Assembly (NCBI GenBank): GCA_947448095.1
Contig: CANFNN010000209.1
Coordinates: forward strand, 1 to 5,442
Origin: Bacteriovoracaceae bacterium
GTDB lineage: Bacteria; Bdellovibrionota; Bacteriovoracia; Bacteriovoracales; Bacteriovoracaceae
DNA: 5,442 nt
Reading direction: 5' to 3'
The notes under the pieces were generated by a model, which saw only the letters and a program-made list of their open reading frames with translations, had not been told where the DNA came from and did no database searches. A program made the position numbers and the translations under genes. Below are positions 5,023 through 5,442 of this stretch, in pieces (position 1 is the stretch's first letter; every line of letters starts with the position of its first letter).

Positions 5023-5442
5023 ATGCAAAATCAAATACTTCCAGAATTTCCGACCCTCCAAGACTTGGTGGATAAGGGCGCTAAGCTCACCCCAATGATG
5101 GAACAATATTATCAAGTCAAAAAACAATATCCTGGCATTCTACTCATGTTTCGCATGGGCGACTTTTATGAAATGTTTTTTGAAGATGCGCGGGAAGCGG
5201 CCCGGATCCTCAATATTACTTTAACTGTTCGTGGGAAATTAGGTGATGTGCCTATTCCTATGGCCGGTATTCCTCACCATGCCGCTTCCGTCTACGTTGA
5301 TCGCATTTCTCAACAAGGAAAAAAAGTTGTGATTTGTGAGCAGCTTGAAGACCCAAAACAAGCTAAAGGCATCGTTAAACGTGGAGTTTCTCAGATTGTT
5401 TCTCCCGGTATGCCCTATGACCTTGATAAAACTTCTGCGATG
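5023..5442 (+). CDS. mutS: DNA mismatch repair protein MutS (N-terminal part; 3' end missing)
   Basis: The frame is open from the ATG at 5023 to the right edge (140 codons). It covers the mismatch-recognition domain I and the approach to the connector domain; the clamp and ATPase domains are outside the window. LTPMMEQYYQVKKQYPGILL (22-41) and FRMGDFYEMFFEDA (43-56) are the family signature, with the mismatch-wedging Phe and Glu of the Phe-X-Glu motif at F48 and E50. VPIPMAGIPHHA and VVICEQLEDP are also typical. MutS detects mispairs and recruits MutL. The start is the first possible one after an in-frame TGA at 4987-4989 and is consistent with homology, with about 15 residues more than E. 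coli before the conserved part. No SD is visible. It is divergent from the lpt operon and sits apart from it functionally. Confidence 0.97.
   Translation, partial: MQNQILPEFPTLQDLVDKGAKLTPMMEQYYQVKKQYPGILLMFRMGDFYEMFFEDAREAARILNITLTVRGKLGDVPIPMAGIPHHAASVYVDRISQQGKKVVICEQLEDPKQAKGIVKRGVSQIVSPGMPYDLDKTSAM

Noticed and set aside
4897..5127. Minus-strand 76-residue ORF across the lptC-mutS gap
   Set aside because: It overlaps the real mutS start antisense and the lptC start out of frame; it is low-complexity and has no SD.
1..5442. Mobile element, CRISPR array or novel defence system
   Set aside because: No transposase-like ORF, terminal inverted repeats or spaced repeat array was seen; all long ORFs are conserved housekeeping families in a known gene order.

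Overview
The window looks like chromosomal core DNA from a Gram-negative (LPS-bearing) proteobacterium-like organism with a moderately AT-leaning composition. The evidence is an LPS-export module, sigma-54, a TonB-dependent outer-membrane receptor and MutS. The LptC/LptA arrangement and the sequence character would fit a Bdellovibrionota or 'deltaproteobacterial' lineage, but that placement is inference. I see no mobile element, CRISPR array, tRNA or rRNA.

Layout: (1) Positions 1-1044, minus strand: the N-terminal 348 residues of a BtuB-like TonB-dependent receptor that runs off the left edge. It is preceded at about 1066-1170 by a cobalamin riboswitch and at 1039-1067 by a hairpin that can bury its Shine-Dalgarno sequence (SD) and start codon. 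(2) Positions 1203-1229: an intrinsic terminator ending the next operon. (3) Positions 1236-4910, minus strand: a compact operon transcribed right to left, in the order fused lptC/lptA-like gene, lptB, rpoN, hpf. This is the lptC-lptA-lptB-rpoN-hpf order known from E. coli, except that lptC and lptA appear to be one gene. Gaps are 4 bases (lptC/A to lptB), 12 bases (lptB to rpoN) and 83 bases (rpoN to hpf). (4) Positions 4911-5022: a 112-base divergent intergenic region with a strong extended -10 for the lpt operon and a weaker candidate promoter for mutS. (5) Positions 5023-5442, plus strand: the first 140 codons of mutS, running off the right edge.

Functionally, LptB is the cytoplasmic ATPase of the LPS transporter. 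The fused LptC/A-like protein would be its membrane-anchored periplasmic bridge. RpoN and the ribosome-hibernation factor are the usual passengers of this operon. The receptor would import vitamin B12 across the outer membrane and be shut off when cobalamin is plentiful.

The most interesting points are regulatory or architectural rather than a new system: a probably leaderless lpt operon transcript, the LptC-LptA fusion, a two-codon mini-ORF with a near-perfect SD between rpoN and hpf, and the very short space available for a promoter between the hpf terminator and the B12 riboswitch.
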